This document shows positions 10,891 to 20,628 of a DNA stretch of 64,000 nucleotides, piece by piece. Under the pieces are notes generated by a model. That model made no database searches. It had not been told where the DNA came from and was given only the letters and a program-made list of their open reading frames with translations. The translations under genes were made by a program, and so were the position numbers. Position 1 is the first letter of the stretch. Every line of letters begins with the position of its first letter. The DNA is taken from positions 506,001 through 570,000 of the forward strand of contig NC_009393.2 of the NCBI RefSeq assembly GCF_000002875.2, given 5' to 3'. This DNA comes from Leishmania infantum JPCM5 (taxonomy: Eukaryota > Euglenozoa > Kinetoplastea > Trypanosomatida > Trypanosomatidae).

Positions 10891-13800
10891 GACAGCTGCG
10901 CAGTTGGAGGGTGTCTGTGTGTGTGTGAACAAATTTCAAGAGATGCGCACCCGCTAAAGAGGACGATGTAAGCTCTCCGTGCGCTCTTTGGTGATCACTG
11001 ACGGAGCGCCAAGCCTGTCGTGCGTGCGTGGGCACCACATCCATCACCGCCACCACCGGAGGTTTGGTCCACGCAACGAAGGTGAGATCGGGGAAAGGAA
11101 AGCGGGGGGGGTGAGGGAACACACACGTAGGAAGAGGGTGGAGGCACGAGAGAGACGCATTGCGTGCGCTCGCATCTCGACCTGAGCCGTCGAGCACGCG
11201 CCAGTAGTCTGCCACGCAACCACCGTGCCGACTACGAGCGCGCCTTTCCTTTGTTTGTTTGCTGTCTGTGTCGCCAAGTCGGCCTCGCGGCCGGATGCGC
11301 GCGTGTCTTCGTGCACACGTGTGCGGGTCCGGATTTGGGTTGTGGTAGGAGGCTGAGGAGGGGGCGTTTTCCTCGCAGCTGCGCGAGCGCTTGAGGTGCC
11401 TGTTCGCGCAACGCCTCACGGCGCACACCTGTAGAAACCAAAGAAGAAAAGACGTGAGAGGGGTAGTGGGAGGGGGTTAGCGGCGGCACCACTGACGGAG
11501 AGAGAGCGGGAACCGAAGCCGTGCATTCGCGCTCCAAGGGTGCCACTTCACAGAACTCCCAACGATGCGGTTGCGCCCCGGACACACACTCGCGCCTCTG
11601 TCAAGCTGATCGATGCACATCCTTTCCCCGCCGCGGAGACGCGCGTGTAGCAGCTTGGAAGCGGCTCGACCGTTCTCCACCAGCTGGAGCATGTGCCACA
11701 TCCGCGATCGATGGGGAGCAGGAGGGCTGGCTCCCCAGAGATGGGCAGCGAGGCGGAATGTGTGCCATTGACGTCCGTCGCAGCAGGTAGTTCTTACACG
11801 CCAGCACCGGCACCTCCATCCCTGCTAGCAAGCTCCGTCGCCACGGGCGCCCAGTGCTGGATCTGCTGCACACGCTGCTCTGCACAGTGGTGGTCGCAGG
11901 ATTGCCAGTTAGGCTCCATAGCATTACGAAGGCCGTTCAATGCCACTGCGAGCGTCTCGTCGTCGACGAGGCCGAGGCTGCCGTGCCCTCTGCAGTGGCG
12001 TGGAGTCGGAAGATGGTCTCGCTATCGCTCCTGACGGTGTACAGAGGGCAGCTCTCAGCCGACTTCTTCCACGGCTCCATCACTGACGAGTGTGAGGTTG
12101 TAAAAACGCCCGGTAAGGGCAGAGAAGGGCATGAGCTAAGCTGAATGAGGGAGCTGCTCCTGTACGGTGGTCGCCGTTGCCTCGAGGCTTGCGTGTGCGG
12201 ACATGGCTGCACCGGTGAGCATTGTGGGCCCATTCACTTCCGCGAGGCTCTGCAGAAGCAGAGCAGGGCTGCAGCCTGGGGGAAGCCTCGGCAACCAGGA
12301 GAGGCGCTCGCGGCTCCCACTCTGAAGAGTGGCTCGACAGGGGCCTGAAGAGGCTCTTCAGTTGCTGCGAAAAGCTAGCAGTGCCAGCCTTGCGCCGCAC
12401 CCGCTTCCCTTCCCCGGACTCTGGTTCGGAGACCGGCTGTGCGAGGGTTGCATCCCACGACGGCATCGTAGAAGTCCATGCCCGTGTCGTTAGCAGGATG
12501 AGGAGGCTGAACGGGCTGAGTCAACTGGCACTCGGTTGCACCACTCCGCTGCGGCACGAGGCGTAGCTGCGGAGCGTCGCGCGACCGCGCCAGTGTGCTG
12601 AGCGACCCCTTTACCGTTGCCGCATCGACGACGAGCTTCAGCGCACTGCCCAACTTCATCGCCCCTTGGGGTTAGCACGCACCGCGCCAAGCCCCCGACG
12701 AGGGTTGCCGAAGCGGTTGCAAGGGGCTTCGAGAGAATACAATGTGCTGGCGCACCACTCCCAGCATCGTTTTGCTTGGATTCGGCGGGCTAGAGCTGGT
12801 GCCCCACCGTGGACGTCGGAGCTCACCAGGATACCCTACCAGCCGTACCACGCGTCGAAGCAACGCGCAGGCTGTCTTGTAAGCGGCGTCGTCGGCGGTG
12901 GTGCATGAGCAAACTTGGACTTGTGGCGCTGCAGCTGTGCGAGATCGGAGAGGGGGGGGGGGCTTGCGTCCGCGTGTTCGAATCCCGCGGCAGGGCGGCG
13001 ATACGCGCCTCCAAGGCGCAGGGGGACGTCGCGCAGGCTTGGCTGCGCTCGAGTTGGGCGAGATTGCCACGGTAGCCTGCATCACCGTGGCCAGAAGGGC
13101 CGACTAGTGGGGTGGCTGGCACTGCTGCGTACTTCAAGGCAGACACGCTTACCTGCGCAAATTCGTTCGCGCGTGGCGCACCGGCGGCAACTCAGCGTGC
13201 CAGGGCTCCCTGGAATCCACTTCCCGCTCATGGGCGGGTCCACCATGCCCGCCGCAAGGGCTTCAGAGAGATGAGATGCTGCTTAGACTGCGCGGTGAAG
13301 GCGTGCCAAAGTCGTAGGACGCCTGCAACAGCGCAGCCGCCATGAGCGCCAAGCAACACACGGGCACCACCACGGGCAGTGGAGCGGCGACACGCGAAGG
13401 GTTCGCTTCATCGCCGAGCGACAAGAAGCGAGCTCCATGTGTTGTGTGATGTGTGCATCTCTCAATCGCCAGAGACGCACGCAGCGCCATCCTCAGTCCC
13501 GCCCACCTCTCCCTCGCCCCAAGCGGAGGAGGCGTGTGCGCTTCTACGCAGGCATACAGGCAAGTGCACGCATGCGCGCGAGCAGGTGAGACAGAACCCA
13601 AAGGAGACAACGCCCAAGACAGCAAAGGAAGGGCAAGAGGGAAGAAGCGGGGACGAGTTGAGGCTGGGAGGGGAGGGGTGAGCACCGAGTGGGCGGTGGA
13701 TACAGAAGTAGAGCAGGAGGAGACATGTGGGAGGAAGGACGGAGGAGAGTCCCCAGCCCAGCCCAGCCCGCCCCCTCCCCACTCTCTCTCCGTCGCACTC

Positions 13801-14364
13801 GCTGAGAAGGAAGCGAGATCGCACGCGTCACGCGGAATGTTGCGGAGGATCCGCGCCCGTTGCACACAGCATTGCGGGAGTGTGCAATGAACACTTTCGC
13901 ACGTGCGTTCGTCCATCTGTTGTCGTCAGAGAATCGAGACGTGAGACACACATGATGCACGGGTACACCCTTCTATTATTTTGCACGTGTATGGCGTGCT
14001 CACGTTGCCGCGCGGCTCCCTCCAGGCACGAAGAGAGATGGAGAGCGCAGGGACCCCCCCAAAAAAAAAAGCGAACGAAGAGCTGCGCAACAGCGGCACG
14101 AATGGCGGCGATGAAGGACGCACAGGCGCGCACGAGGGATAGAGAGAGTGGGGGAGAGGCAGAGAAGCATCCCACCTGATCCCTTTCTCTCGCCATCAGC
14201 CAACCCACGAGAACGCACATGTGTCGTTCGCTTTTTGCGCGGATGCGGACTGAGCGAAATGCGCATAGCGGCTGTAGCGAGTGCGTGAGGCAGCGCGGGT
14301 GATGCGAGACCGCTGTGGCGCCGCTCCCTCCCCTCCTTGCCCTTCGGCCTGCCATACCCACTCC
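10891..14364. other. Long intergenic region with a probable gene remnant
   Basis: A 3.5 kb interval with no intact gene. The segment 11480-13275 has coding-like minus-strand composition broken by stops and frame changes and is listed separately as a possible pseudogene. The rest is UTR-like sequence with A and G runs. Confidence 0.5.
11480..13275 (-). pseudogene. Possible degenerate protein gene, family unknown
   Basis: Minus-strand reading gives protein-like stretches in changing frames, interrupted by stops. One runs from an ATG at 12659 (MKLGSALKLVVDAATVKGS and on, in frame to 12375). Another covers about 12160-11830 and contains LTGRFYNLTLVSDGAVEE and LVDDETLAVALNGLRNAMEP. A third, near 13000, has a coiled-coil-like NLAQLERSQACA segment. 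The composition is more GC-rich and less repetitive than neighbouring UTRs. The ATG segment vaguely recalls sliding-clamp-like proteins such as Hus1 or Rad9, but this is too weak to name. It may be a gene that is intact at this position in relatives, or noncoding sequence with chance open frames. Confidence 0.3.
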
Positions 14365-15171
14365 TCAGTAAATTGTCTTGCACACCTTTGTGAGGGCACC
14401 GGGGCTCTTCTGGCTGCTGCTGGTGCGCCGTGCTTGGCCGCGTGGAGTTCCACTGCTGTCGCTGCTCTCTACGCTGCGCAGCCGCTTCACTGACCCGCGA
14501 ACATTTGTGATCTCTTCGAGGCTGGCGCGCTGACTGTTACCGTCCACGTCACCCATGCCGCTGCCTCGCCGTCCCTTGGCAGGTGGAGACGCGTACTTTT
14601 CTTTCTCGGGTGTGGCGCCCTCTGTCTGGGGCCGTGGGCTGGTAGCCAGCTGCGCCTGTGCTAGCTCGGCGAATCCCCGCAGCTCCGCTGCCTCCTCCGC
14701 TTCATCGCTCAGCTGCTGCTCTAATCGCTGCACGTGCGCTGCCAGCGAGGCGTGGGCGCGGGTAGCCCACACCCCACGCGCGATCGACTCCGCCGCCTTC
14801 AGCGCTGCACGAGCGGCACTCTCTTCCAGTGTGACGAGGCGCAGCTGAGTCGCACACCAGAGTCTCTTCGTCTCCTGCAGCCCCGCGATCTCCATCAGCA
14901 TGCCTTCATTCTCGCGAATCAAGTCACGGACGACCGCGTGTCGCAGAAGAGCGGCGACATCAGACGCACGTGCAGCACTTGAGGTGCCTGATGGTGCGCA
15001 CGACACCACAGATCGCTTGCCTGCCTTGTGCGGGGGATCGGGCGGAGCGTCGAGAAGGGGGTTCGACTGCGCACAGTTCTCTATCACAGGTTTATCCGTC
15101 TCATGAGCGTGCCTCACGACGCCCGACGGGCGCACGGGGGAGTTCCGAGAGCCTGTCATGGGCATCATCAT
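14365..15171 (-). CDS. Hypothetical coiled-coil protein
   Basis: A 268-residue protein. The central region (about residues 75-190) is a helical, Ala/Glu/Leu-rich coiled coil including QRLEQQLSDEAEEAAEL. It is followed by a disordered Ser/Pro/Arg/Lys-rich tail of about 75 residues with SP and RXXS sites that look phosphorylatable. There is no signal peptide or membrane helix. I do not recognise a family. The start is the first of three clustered Met codons (MMMPMTGS), upstream of which the sequence becomes UTR-like; the third start (MPMTGS) is equally possible. Confidence 0.7.
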   Translation of the reverse strand: MMMPMTGSRNSPVRPSGVVRHAHETDKPVIENCAQSNPLLDAPPDPPHKAGKRSVVSCAPSGTSSAARASDVAALLRHAVVRDLIRENEGMLMEIAGLQETKRLWCATQLRLVTLEESAARAALKAAESIARGVWATRAHASLAAHVQRLEQQLSDEAEEAAELRGFAELAQAQLATSPRPQTEGATPEKEKYASPPAKGRRGSGMGDVDGNSQRASLEEITNVRGSVKRLRSVESSDSSGTPRGQARRTSSSQKSPGALTKVCKTIY

Positions 15172-17394
15172 GCGAGGGCTGGTGCAAAGGCAGAGAGATG
15201 CCGACAAGGAAGTGTGCAGGCGAAAGCCAGAGATCGACGCGCACTCGCACAATGCGCAGCAGAGCGGCGAGGCGGTGTGCGCTCCCGCTTTCGTCCCGAT
15301 GTGCGTCTATGCGCGCTGCCTTTCGACAGCGTGGTCTGGGCGCAAGGTTCACGCAGCGGTGGTGGAAGACCCAACTCAAACACGCAGGCAAACGTGCGGG
15401 GTATGCCTCCCGTGATGCGCGGGGTTAGGACAACGCGCGCCTCTGTGGGGGACCAGAGACGAGGGACGCAGCAAGAGCAGCACGATGCCAGCGCGCGCGT
15501 CTCAGCTGTATGGCGCAGAGAGAGCAAGATCGTGAGGGTGCCTGTGCCAAAGCTGGCCAGCGGGCGAGTAGGGAGGGAGAAGGGGGAAAGTGGGGTGATC
15601 AGGGTGCCGATGTGAGGAACAGCGATGCGGCCTCTCTATTGTGTGCGCCCATGTGCATGTGTCCGTTTGCGGGAGAGCGGCTGGCGGTGCGCTGGTGTGT
15701 GCCTCTGCCGGTGAGCACAGCGGCCAGCGGTTTCGTTAGTGGCAAGCATGGGATGGGGGAGAGTCGGAATGCGCTCGTGGGTGGAGAGACACACATCGCT
15801 CCAACAGCGTGGGTGGGGGTGGGGCACATGATGATGATGCGGTCTTTTGACGACCTCGCCCCCATCTCCATGCCATTGGCTCGAAGAGGTGGTCGAGCGC
15901 GTGCGAGTGCGTCCGCTCAGGCCACCCACACCCACACATGCACACCCAGAGAAGCGATAGAGAATCTTGCATGACAAGGCCCTGTCGAGAAGGACGGCAT
16001 GCAACCGTCAGCCCTCCGCCTGAATTCCTCGGCTGCGCACAGCAGGTAATCACGAGAGACACACACACCGCCACATGAGCAAAGAACAACTGAGTCGTGC
16101 CTCCACCGCTTGCATCCTCTCACCGCCAAAGTGCCGCCTCTGCAGGAGAGGACAGGAAGATGAGCCGCGGGAGGACGTCGCATGCGCCGAACCTTCGTAC
16201 CTCCCTTGTCTTGCCTTTCCAACGCCTTTCGTTCTCTCGCCTCTGCTTCGACCCGAAGGGCGGGGGCAGGGAAGCGGGGCCTGAGAAGTGGGGCGAAGAA
16301 GAGGGACATGCCCCAGCTCTGATCTGCTCTGTGCGGAGCCGCCGACTTCGCCTACACTCCACTCTCGTCTCCAACACGGCACACATGTCCGCGTTGATGC
16401 TGGTGGACTCGAGAAGCAGAGCCAGGGCATATCGTTACCTTTTTCCTTCCCCTTATACGGTGCCGGTGGGATTATTGCCTCTGCGTCTGCACGACAGCAC
16501 TTACTCACTCGAGAACAAGCACCGATACGTGTGCACGACACTTGTAACAGAAACTCGTTCGCGAACGAGGCTGCGAAAATGGGGCTAAGCGTGCGTCTCG
16601 CACCTCCAGCGCCGACCTGGGCAGCCCTGTACTCGTAGCTCGCCAAATCCGAAGGCTAGGCAGAAGGAGTTCAAAGGCGCGCTGGAGCTCGCTCGACAGT
16701 GTAAGACGGACGCGTTCCACGATGTCATCGGCAACGGATGCGCACCAGAGGGCCTCGCCAAAGCGCTCCTGCTGGACCTCACCTCCCGCCGCAATGCGAG
16801 TGGGGGGGGGCACAGGCGTAATGGGGCAAGCAGGAAGGCGTCGACGAAACAGAGCAGCATGACGCTTGCCGCCAATGCCCTGCTAAACTGATCCTCCTCC
16901 TTTCCCACCCCTCGAGTGCTCGCTCAGCGAGCGCTATCTCACGCTCCGTTTGATTTGTTTGTTTCACAAACAAGAAGAGCTCACCGTGGGCATGGCCGGA
17001 CAGATAGCGCCGCATTGGCACAGCGAAGTTCGGCCGGCGGGCAGCAAGAGGCAGCGTTCACGCACGTGCTTTCGGCTTAATATGTGCCGGAATGCGCGCA
17101 GGTAGAGCCTCCAAAGGAAGCGGTCAGCTGTCGGCAGCACAGCAGGGGAGCCTCTCGACTGGGCACCCTGCGTCATCGCCTCGCCACTGGCAGCAGCGGG
17201 CGGTGTGGCGAGTGTGCGCTGAACCACCCTTTCCTGCAGTGGCGCCGCACATCTTTCCTCGCCCCTCTCCACCTAACACACACACAGCGCCCTCTTTCTC
17301 TTTTTCTGCACAGTACCGCCCCGTGCCCAGCAACCCCCGCCGCTGCCGCCGCATCCCCTTGCCGCAGTGAGCAGCTGACACACGCACACAGACG
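15172..17394. other. Intergenic region with a broken small ORF
   Basis: A 2.2 kb spacer. Apart from the frameshifted minus-strand gene candidate at 16505-17015, it holds GT/CA-rich and pyrimidine tracts and no supported gene. The left part is probably the 5' UTR and trans-splice region of the coiled-coil gene; the right part is the 3' UTR of the 580-residue protein gene. Confidence 0.5.
16505..17015 (-). pseudogene. Possible frameshifted small protein gene
   Basis: Three overlapping minus-strand segments in different frames look like one broken protein of about 170 residues. It starts at an ATG at 17015 (MRRYLSGHAHGELFLFVKQ, leading to EREIALAERALEGW). It continues in a second frame with a hydrophobic stretch (ALAASVMLLCFVDAFLLAP). 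After a run of nine C residues (minus strand, 16802-16810) it continues in a third frame with CASVADDIVERVRLTLSSEL and AFELLLPSLRIW to the stop at 16505. A one-base change in the C run would join the last two parts. It is either a decaying gene or a homopolymer sequencing error. No family is recognised. Confidence 0.35.
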
Positions 17395-19137
17395 TCACTG
17401 AAGCGACTTGAAAATGTCCTCGACGCTCTTGACGCGCTGGAAGGCGCGAGCTCTGCCAACTTTGGTGAAGAGCGCACCATCGTCCAAGTACACAAACACT
17501 GCCTTGCCGCTGCCATCGAGCAGGCCATCGTGCAGCTTGTACAGACGGTGTCCATCCGGCGAGCGCGACGGCGTCTCGTCCAGCACGAGCTGCTTGTCCT
17601 CTGCGAGGGTCTGCAGAAGGGAGACGCTTACTTTACCGCCGTTCTGGCGCAGCATCGCTTCGTAAGTGCGCTGCTTCGCAGAGGTGCTACTGGTGCCGTT
17701 TACCTGCGCCATCTCCGAGTGCGCCAGCTTCTCGAGGATGAGGAGCAGGCGGTACTGTGCGGAGTACAGGATACCGGACCACTCACGTGACTGTTGCACC
17801 ACCTTGCTGACGCCGCTGACACCTGAGGCTGGCGATGAGGCAAACAGCAGGCGCTCCACAACGTGGCCATGGGGCTGCACGAGAGCACGATTGAACGAAA
17901 CCGACATGCCGTGCCGCGCTGTACCGTTGCCGAACGTCTTCTCTAGCGGGATCAGCCACGCGTCGTAGAGTCGTTGCGCGGTGCGTAATCGACGCTCCAG
18001 CGGTGGCCGGGATGACGCCGAGGTGAGCAGGGCGGCGGACTGGCAGGCGTACAAGAGCGTCAAGACAAGTCGAAGGAGCCAGCGACACTGCACGTGAAAC
18101 TGGTCGGCGCTCGCGTAATAGTCGGCGCGGAGGTGCTCAGCGGTAGTTTGAAGCGGCTGCAGAAACCACCGCGACGCGAGCGAGGAGGGATATTGCTCAA
18201 GCAGATAGTAGTCCAAAGTCGGCAGAAGCAGCTGGCCGCCGCTCAAGAGCTCAAACCCCAGGGGGTGGCCGGAGGACTCTTTGGGGGAAAGAGGCAGGGC
18301 GGGAGAGGGCCGAAACAGCACGTCAGCGAGGCGCGCGACGAGGCGCGTCTTCACCGGTGGTGGTAGCAGAGCAGCGACGTCGCGCAGCAGCGCACTGAGC
18401 TTGACGTTGCCATCTCTCATCCACTCCGACACCAGTGATGGCGGCCTGACATTATCGCTAGACGGTTGGAAGACAGACGCCAGCTCCGCCGCGACGGCGG
18501 AGGCCGCACGGGGCACCGCGATTGCAAGGTCCACGCAGAAGGCGCTAAAGATAAGCGTCGACGTGAGCTGTGCACCGCTGCTTCGGGTACTACCACTGTG
18601 TGCACCTGGCACTGCACACAAGGCGCTTCCAGCCGCCGCCGACGCCGCGTCTTCGGCGGCTGCCGCCTCCTCAGCGCCACCGCAAGCCTCCGTGGAGGAT
18701 GCCCACAGCGCGGCTGTCGCCTCTGACGTCTGCCACGCTGCCGTCATCGCCCCTCGCAGCCCGCGCATCATGCTTTGCAGCAGCGCAAAATCCTGGCCCC
18801 TTGCACGCCGCTGCTGCATCGCCGGAGACGGTGCCATGCCTTCCTCGCGTACCCTCTTCATCATCTCAGCGGCGGCCTCGACGTACGAGCGAAACTCACC
18901 GAGCGATTGGAGGGAGCGGACGGTATCGGCAAAGCTGCCACTCGTGCTCGCGTGCGGCGCCGCTGCGCTTGAGCCGGCGGAGGCCGCGGCGGCTGAAGAT
19001 GCAGCTACGCAAAACACGGGTGGGAGGCCTTGCCGGCCTTGGATGACGCTGCGCCGCTCATCGAGCAGCACCTGCGAGCGCTGCAAAGTGCGAACGGTGC
19101 TGGCGAGCAGCTCATCTACATGTGACGCGCTGAACAT
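17395..19137 (-). CDS. Conserved hypothetical protein
   Basis: A 580-residue soluble protein I cannot assign. The N-terminal 200 residues are Ala/Ser-rich with low-complexity patches (poly-Ala/Ser near 50-70 and 160-180) and short helices. The middle and C-terminal parts are helical and Leu-rich, for example RWLLRLVLTLLYACQSAALL and QYRLLLILEKLA. The last 60 residues form a distinct, probably folded module ending in LDDGALFTKVGRARAFQRVK. The layout of a disordered front and an all-helical body recalls tethering-complex or scaffold proteins, but this is only an impression. The start is the Met of MFSASHVDEL, because the upstream in-frame extension is Ser/Pro/His-rich UTR-like sequence. Confidence 0.8.
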   Translation of the reverse strand: MFSASHVDELLASTVRTLQRSQVLLDERRSVIQGRQGLPPVFCVAASSAAAASAGSSAAAPHASTSGSFADTVRSLQSLGEFRSYVEAAAEMMKRVREEGMAPSPAMQQRRARGQDFALLQSMMRGLRGAMTAAWQTSEATAALWASSTEACGGAEEAAAAEDAASAAAGSALCAVPGAHSGSTRSSGAQLTSTLIFSAFCVDLAIAVPRAASAVAAELASVFQPSSDNVRPPSLVSEWMRDGNVKLSALLRDVAALLPPPVKTRLVARLADVLFRPSPALPLSPKESSGHPLGFELLSGGQLLLPTLDYYLLEQYPSSLASRWFLQPLQTTAEHLRADYYASADQFHVQCRWLLRLVLTLLYACQSAALLTSASSRPPLERRLRTAQRLYDAWLIPLEKTFGNGTARHGMSVSFNRALVQPHGHVVERLLFASSPASGVSGVSKVVQQSREWSGILYSAQYRLLLILEKLAHSEMAQVNGTSSTSAKQRTYEAMLRQNGGKVSVSLLQTLAEDKQLVLDETPSRSPDGHRLYKLHDGLLDGSGKAVFVYLDDGALFTKVGRARAFQRVKSVEDIFKSLQ

Positions 19138-20628
19138 GCTGAGCACCACGTGTGTCTTGGTGCGCGTGGGGGCATCAGACAGCGACCCGCGCCGGGGCGC
19201 AGAGTAAAGAGGGAAGAGGTCCGGAGAGAGCGATAGAGGGGATGCGTGTAAGAAAACGCATATTTGACACTCAGAAGCGGAGACATGTGAAGACAGCGAA
19301 GACGGAGGGGGCTCGGAGACGGCGGCAGGCACACACAGGTAAGGGGGCCCGCGCTGAGTCACGCAGCGCCGCCCGCGCACAGCTTCATCGTAACGAGCAC
19401 TACGCGCATTCACATAGATGTGCAAGTAAGGGCAGGGCAAGTAAAGTGCCGGTGTGCGGCATGCTACCCATCCAAGACGCCTGCCGTACTTCCCCACATT
19501 TGCACACCGCCTTTGCGGCCTCCCTTCTCGTGCTCGCTTCTTCCTTTCGGTGGTGTTGGTTGTGTGTGTGTGTGTGTGTCTTGTGTATCAGTAACGGAGG
19601 TGATCAGCACCCAAGGAAGACGCGACGCATCACTAAAACGCAACTGCGGGAGAGGGAGAACGCAGCTGAGCGTGATAGCATTTTCGCTGTCTTTCAATTC
19701 AACGTGTGTGTGTGTGCGCGTGTTTATTTCTCTGCGGCGCAGCACGCGCTGAGCGCCACACCACGCCCCACGACCGACCCTGTCTCAAGCTCTACTCCCC
19801 CACCCCACACAGCCGCCCCCCAATCATGCCGGTCGCCACGCCTGGTGCATCCCCCCTCCCCCCTCCCTCGGGGTGGCACGCAGGCTCCTCCCCACACATC
19901 AGTGGGCCGTGTGAGGCATACGCTCGAGTCACCCTGACACGTGCTGCCCATCGTATGGATGGCGCAGACGTGTTCACTGTCGAGCCTCGCCCCGACGCAC
20001 CGCCAGAGGTGGGTTCTGCATTGGCAGAGGTAGAACGGGGGGGGGGGGCTGTTTGGCCTCCCTAACAGAGAGAGAGTGGCGGGGGGGGGGGTGCACGAGG
20101 CCCTGAGACACCACGCGCTGAGAGGTGTGTGTATGTGTGCTCTCCTGCCATCAGCGGGAGGGTGGGCTCAGGCGAATGCACGAGCACATATACATAGTCG
20201 TGGCACAGGTAAGCTGCATGCGAGAAAAACGTGAAAGAATACGCAAGCGCTTCTCCGTAGCGGCGCCACCCCATCCCTCACGGAGGTAGCGTGCGCGGCG
20301 ATTCTCGGGGGCATGGAGGATGCTCATCGCAGCGCAAGGTAGGGAAGCGGCCCGCCTAGAACAGGGAGGGATCACCGAGGACAGTGGGAGCGGTCCTCAC
20401 AGCATCAAAGAGGCGTGCCACCACAAGAAAGTCGACGGGACGGAAGGGAAGAGGGCGACCTAGTTCTGCAATTCCTACACAGCCACGCCTTCAGTATTTC
20501 CACTCTTGCGGGCGCGTGTGCTATGGAGCGAGGTACACCGGCCCGACGCATCACATGCCACTATCGGGTTCGGCGAAGTGCGAGTGAGCAGCACGCTAAG
20601 GGTGAGCGCGCTGGCTGGGGAGTCGGCC
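19138..20628. other. Intergenic spacer with SIDER2-like copy 3
   Basis: Spacer containing a pure GT microsatellite at about 19560-19581 and SIDER2-like copy 3 at 19678-20130. The right part is the predicted 3' UTR of the F-box/membrane gene. No gene is supported. Confidence 0.6.
19678..20130 (+). mobile_element. SIDER2-like short retroposon, copy 3
   Basis: Same orientation and extent as copy 1, with only scattered differences visible by eye (for example CCCCACGACC against CCCCATGACC, GCACGCAGG against GCACACAGG, and different G-run lengths). Homology reaches left to the shared GCATTTTCG and right to the GAGGTGTGT after the CACGCGCTGAG motif. It lies 499-951 bases downstream of the stop of the F-box/membrane protein gene, so within its likely 3' UTR. 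The high similarity suggests recent spread or sequence exchange between copies. Confidence 0.65.

Noticed and set aside
12955..13000. CCGCG...TTCGAATC...CGCGG hairpin resembling a tRNA T-arm
   Set aside because: Only one arm is present, in GC-rich degenerate sequence; no D-arm, anticodon arm or acceptor stem.
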